From Theodoxus fluviatilis (taxonomy: Eukaryota; Mollusca; Gastropoda; Cycloneritida; Neritidae), in assembly GCA_034096865.1 (NCBI GenBank), contig JAWQFJ010008098.1:1-10000 (forward strand): a stretch of 10,000 nt of DNA, read 5' to 3'. Numbering within the stretch: position 1 is the first letter of the stretch; every line of letters begins with the position of its first letter. Under the pieces are notes generated by a model that was not told the origin of the DNA, made no database searches, and worked only from the letters and a program-made list of their open reading frames with translations. The translations under genes and the position numbers were made by a program. This document shows positions 7,444 to 10,000 of this stretch, in pieces.

Positions 7444-7603
7444 ATAATCAGAGCGGAACTCTAAACGGCTGCTGTGTATGCTGTAGCAGTAGATTGGTGG
7501 TGCATTATGCCTTATAGCGGAGGTCCATTTTAAGCCGCACTTGATGTGAATATATAAAAGTTTATCTCTGTTCTACTGCATTGTAGAAAAGGAGATAACA
7601 CTA
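7444..7603. other. Flanking host DNA, no gene seen
   Basis: The homology to the LTR stops at 7443, so this is the insertion flank. The bases next to the LTR are ATAAT; whether they are a 5-bp target duplication needs the left flank. A TATATAAAAG motif near 7552 resembles a TATA box, but no gene follows. Confidence 0.5.
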
Positions 7604-7613
7604 TTATCAGAGA

Positions 7614-7645
<32 letters not shown>

Positions 7646-7684
7646 CTTTATTGATTGATTGATTGATTGATTGATTATCAGAGA

Positions 7685-7716
<32 letters not shown>

Positions 7717-7722
7717 CTTTAT
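7604..7722. repeat. (ATTG)n microsatellite with a 71-bp tandem duplication
   Basis: The phrase TTATCAGAGAGATTGATTG occurs at 7604 and again at 7675, each followed by a run of GATT repeats and TTCTTTATT. The first unit (7604-7674) carries an additional ATTG run after CTTTA. The array sits at the 3' end of the retroposon-like tail described next and was probably its tail before it was duplicated. Confidence 0.85.
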
Positions 7723-7925
7723 TTATCAAGGATGAAAGTTTAGGCATTTCCGCCTATCTTACAAGAGACAGAATGGGAGCACTTAGGCTTCTGCTAGCGT
7801 GGATAAACCTGCACTACCCTTGGATTTCATTCTCAGTTGTGCAGTTCAATAAAATGTCAGCCTCTTTTTCTTCTTCTTTTTCTTCAGAATCATGTTTACC
7901 TTTCAAAATGACTTTGATATGCCTT
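7711..7925 (-). mobile_element. Retroposon (LINE or SINE) 3' tail fragment
   Basis: On the minus strand the sequence ends CTTGATAAATAAAGAATC and continues into (AATC)n. A polyadenylation-like AATAAA (7718-7723) just before a short simple-repeat tail is the usual look of many animal non-LTR retrotransposons and their SINEs. The segment before it (TTGTAAGATAGGCGGAAATG) has no coding potential, so only the 3' end is present. The family and the right-hand limit are uncertain; the fragment may end anywhere before the CA array. Confidence 0.4.
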
Positions 7926-7937
7926 GCTAGCACATGT

Positions 7938-8283
<346 letters not shown>

Positions 8284-8293
8284 TGCCGGGTGC

Positions 8294-8857
8294 TGGACGT
8301 TTCGCCCCATTTGCAATTCCGCCCCAACCCCTTCGCCCCGCATTGTTGCCGGTTCGCCCCACTATCCAAACCTCTTCGCCCCGCATTCTTGCCGGTTCGC
8401 CCCACTATCCAAACCTCTTCGCCTCACTATCGCTGAAATGGTCGAAGTCGGCAAGATTTCCGGACACTATACCTCAGTTTGAAATCTCGTCCTTACAGTT
8501 ACAGTCACGTGACATACCGATGATAGTGCTCAGCTCAGACTGCACCCGCCACTCCGCCTGACTGATCTCGCACGCCCGGGGAGTTATGCTAAGATCTCGC
8601 CGCGTTAATGTATCTGAGTTTTGTGACAAACGTCTTGCTCGGCGGTGCTGTACTCCATGCACCTTAACGGTCCGCGTGATTCGGGTGTAATCTTAAGCTA
8701 AACGACGTTCCGAATGTTTCCGACTTCGACCATTTCAGCAGCGCCAATAAACGTACCGTTTGGATTGTGGGGCGAAGAGGTTTGGATAGTGGGGCGAACC
8801 GGCAAGAATGCAGGGCAAAATGGTTGGAGATGAATTGCAAATGGAGCGAAACGTCCA
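8294..8857. mobile_element. Inverted-repeat (fold-back or MITE-like) element, 564 bp
   Basis: The ends are inverted copies starting TGGACGTTTCGC. The left arm (8294-8451) and right arm (8720-8857) share, in order, TTTGCAATTC, GCATTCTTGCCGGTTCGCCC, CACTATCCAAACCTCTTCGC and GCTGAAATGGTCGAAGTCGG. The arms are about 140-160 bp and imperfect. The left arm has a 43-bp internal duplication. The middle (8452-8719) has no open frame with recognisable features, so there is no transposase; it contains a 10-bp palindrome GTCACGTGAC at 8504. No clear target duplication is seen because both sides are simple repeats. Superfamily unknown. Confidence 0.75.
8331..8425. repeat. 43-bp tandem duplication inside the left arm
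   Basis: CTTCGCCCCGCATT(G/C)TTGCC recurs at 8331 and 8374, with a third partial CTTCGCCTCACTATC at 8417. The right arm has one full unit and a partial one, so the arms differ in repeat number. Confidence 0.85.
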
Positions 8858-8865
8858 TGACCCTT

Positions 8866-8867
8866 TG

Positions 8868-8898
<31 letters not shown>

Positions 8899-9093
8899 GC
8901 ATGTCTGTCTGTGTCTGCCTGTCTGCGTGCATGCATGCGCGCGTGTGTGTGTGTGTGTGTGCGCTCATCCATCTGTCCGTCCATCCATCCATCCGTCCTT
9001 CCGTCCATCCATCCATCTGTTAGTCTGTCTGTCCTTCTGTCTGTCCTTCTGTCTGTCTACAGGTATATCTGCCTGCCTGCCTGCCTGCCTGCC

Positions 9094-9137
<44 letters not shown>

Positions 9138-9155
9138 TTTTTCTCTCTATCTATC
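8866..9155. repeat. Mosaic of tetranucleotide and dinucleotide microsatellites
   Basis: In order on the plus strand: (TGCC)n from 8869, CTGT/GCATG variants, (GT)n near 8942, (CCAT/CCGT)n at about 8968-9018, (CTGT)n to 9060, (TGCC)n at 9070, (CT)n at 9097 and (CA)n at 9117. The frames through it encode Cys-Leu-Pro or His-Thr repeats and are artefacts. Confidence 0.92.
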
Positions 9156-9223
9156 TTAGTATCTAATCTAATGTAATGTAATTAATATAATCTAATCGAA
9201 TCTAATCTAATCGAATCTAATTA
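9156..9223. repeat. Degenerate pentanucleotide repeat (ATCTA/ATCGA type)
   Basis: Runs of AATCT, AATGT and AATCG units, for example TAATCTAATCGAATC. The pattern is regular in fives but with several variants, indicating an old or mixed array. Confidence 0.8.
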
Positions 9224-9246
9224 TCTGTCCGTCCGTCTGTCTGTCC

Positions 9247-9321
<75 letters not shown>

Positions 9322-9400
9322 TGTGTGTCTGTGTGTCTGTCTGTCTGTCTGCCTGCCTGCCTGCCTCCCTGCTGCCTGCCTGTCTGTCTGTCTGTTTATC
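9224..9400. repeat. (CTGT)n, (GT)n and (TGCC)n microsatellites
   Basis: CTGT and CCGT units (9224-9290) pass into (GT)n (about 9290-9320), then GTCT and TGCC units to about 9395. The boundary with unique sequence lies near 9400. Confidence 0.92.
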
Positions 9401-10000
9401 TCTATAATCTCAGAAACATGTTTGACTTGCTATTCAGGCATTGCTAACCTGACTGTATAAGTGTATATTTGTATTTTGCAGATCTCTCCAGTCCAGTCAC
9501 TGCACCTCATTCTCATCTCATCTCATCCATCTCCCACACTCACACTCACAGATGAATCGCATTTCTGAGAATAAGCGGCTGTTCATACAAGAAGCAGTGC
9601 TGCGAGTTATACTCATCATCATTTTTGAGTGAGTATATGTCTAGATGGAACATAAAGACAGAAACTGGCAGATTACTGGTTAGGCATGAACAGTTTTTGG
9701 TTACTCTTTTTGGCAGCTTCATCTGTTCCACTTTAGATGTCTTCAGAGCATATTAGATATTTCGTGAGCAGCACTGAAATGTACATTTTATGGAAATATA
9801 TATAATGAATGAATAATTGAACTGTATTTGCTCTCCATTAATTAATATATTCAAATTGTAGTGGGTTTTAAAAGTAATAAGTTTGTGTTAAAATGTAAAC
9901 TTTTTAAACCTGAAAGTTTGCAGTAAGTACAAGAATGAAAAATCTCAAGAATAGTGTGCACAGTATTGCGGGCCATTCTCATGTGATGGACATAACGTTT
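9401..10000. other. AT-rich non-coding DNA, nothing identified
   Basis: No open frame of gene-like quality occurs; the 61-codon minus-strand frame (9546-9731) has no motif. A CT/CA-rich stretch (9481-9550) ending in CACTCACAG just before ATGAATCGC resembles a splice acceptor, but no coding sequence follows for long. Composition becomes strongly AT-rich from about 9770. Confidence 0.5.

Noticed and set aside
9156..9223. Possible interstitial telomere repeat (TTAGG or TTAGGG-like)
   Set aside because: The units are TTAGA, TTCGA and TTACA on the minus strand, not a known animal telomere unit, and are mixed with other microsatellites.

Overview
This looks like nuclear DNA from an animal. The evidence is an LTR retrotransposon, long dinucleotide and tetranucleotide microsatellites, a fold-back DNA element and a LINE/SINE-like tail, with no dense coding. 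CpG is common, which fits an invertebrate or an early-diverging vertebrate better than a strongly CpG-depleted genome. I cannot name the species. I see no intact host gene.

Positions 1-7443 are one minus-strand LTR retrotransposon whose outer 3' end lies just left of the window. Its 5' LTR is at 6678-7443, followed in element sense (falling coordinates) by a primer-binding-site-like TGGCGTC at 6675. Next comes an unusually long leader of about 3.2 kb (6658 down to 3416) without a convincing ORF. The leader holds an AT-rich block, a CT-rich stretch and three different tandem arrays. A broken gag gene follows (3415 down to 1140), with a recognisable Retrotrans_gag-type capsid at 1779-2642. Then come about 550 bp of untranslated DNA, a polypurine tract (578-589) and the 3' LTR (1-577). 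There is no protease, reverse transcriptase, RNase H or integrase anywhere inside, so it is a gag-only, non-autonomous element.

The two LTRs are nearly identical. All their differences fall in one 66-bp patch, and that patch includes the TATA-like motif. The gag frame carries a frameshift and several stops. Near-identical LTRs around a broken gag suggest the element was copied recently by proteins supplied in trans.

Positions 7444-9400 are repeat-rich flank. They hold a duplicated (ATTG)n block, a minus-strand retroposon 3' tail ending in AATAAA, a 61-unit (CA)n tract that flips into TG-rich sequence at a palindrome, a 564-bp inverted-repeat (fold-back/MITE-like) element at 8294-8857, and a mosaic of TGCC, CCAT, CTGT, CT, CA and ATCTA-type microsatellites. 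Positions 9401-10000 are AT-rich, non-coding DNA with nothing I can identify.
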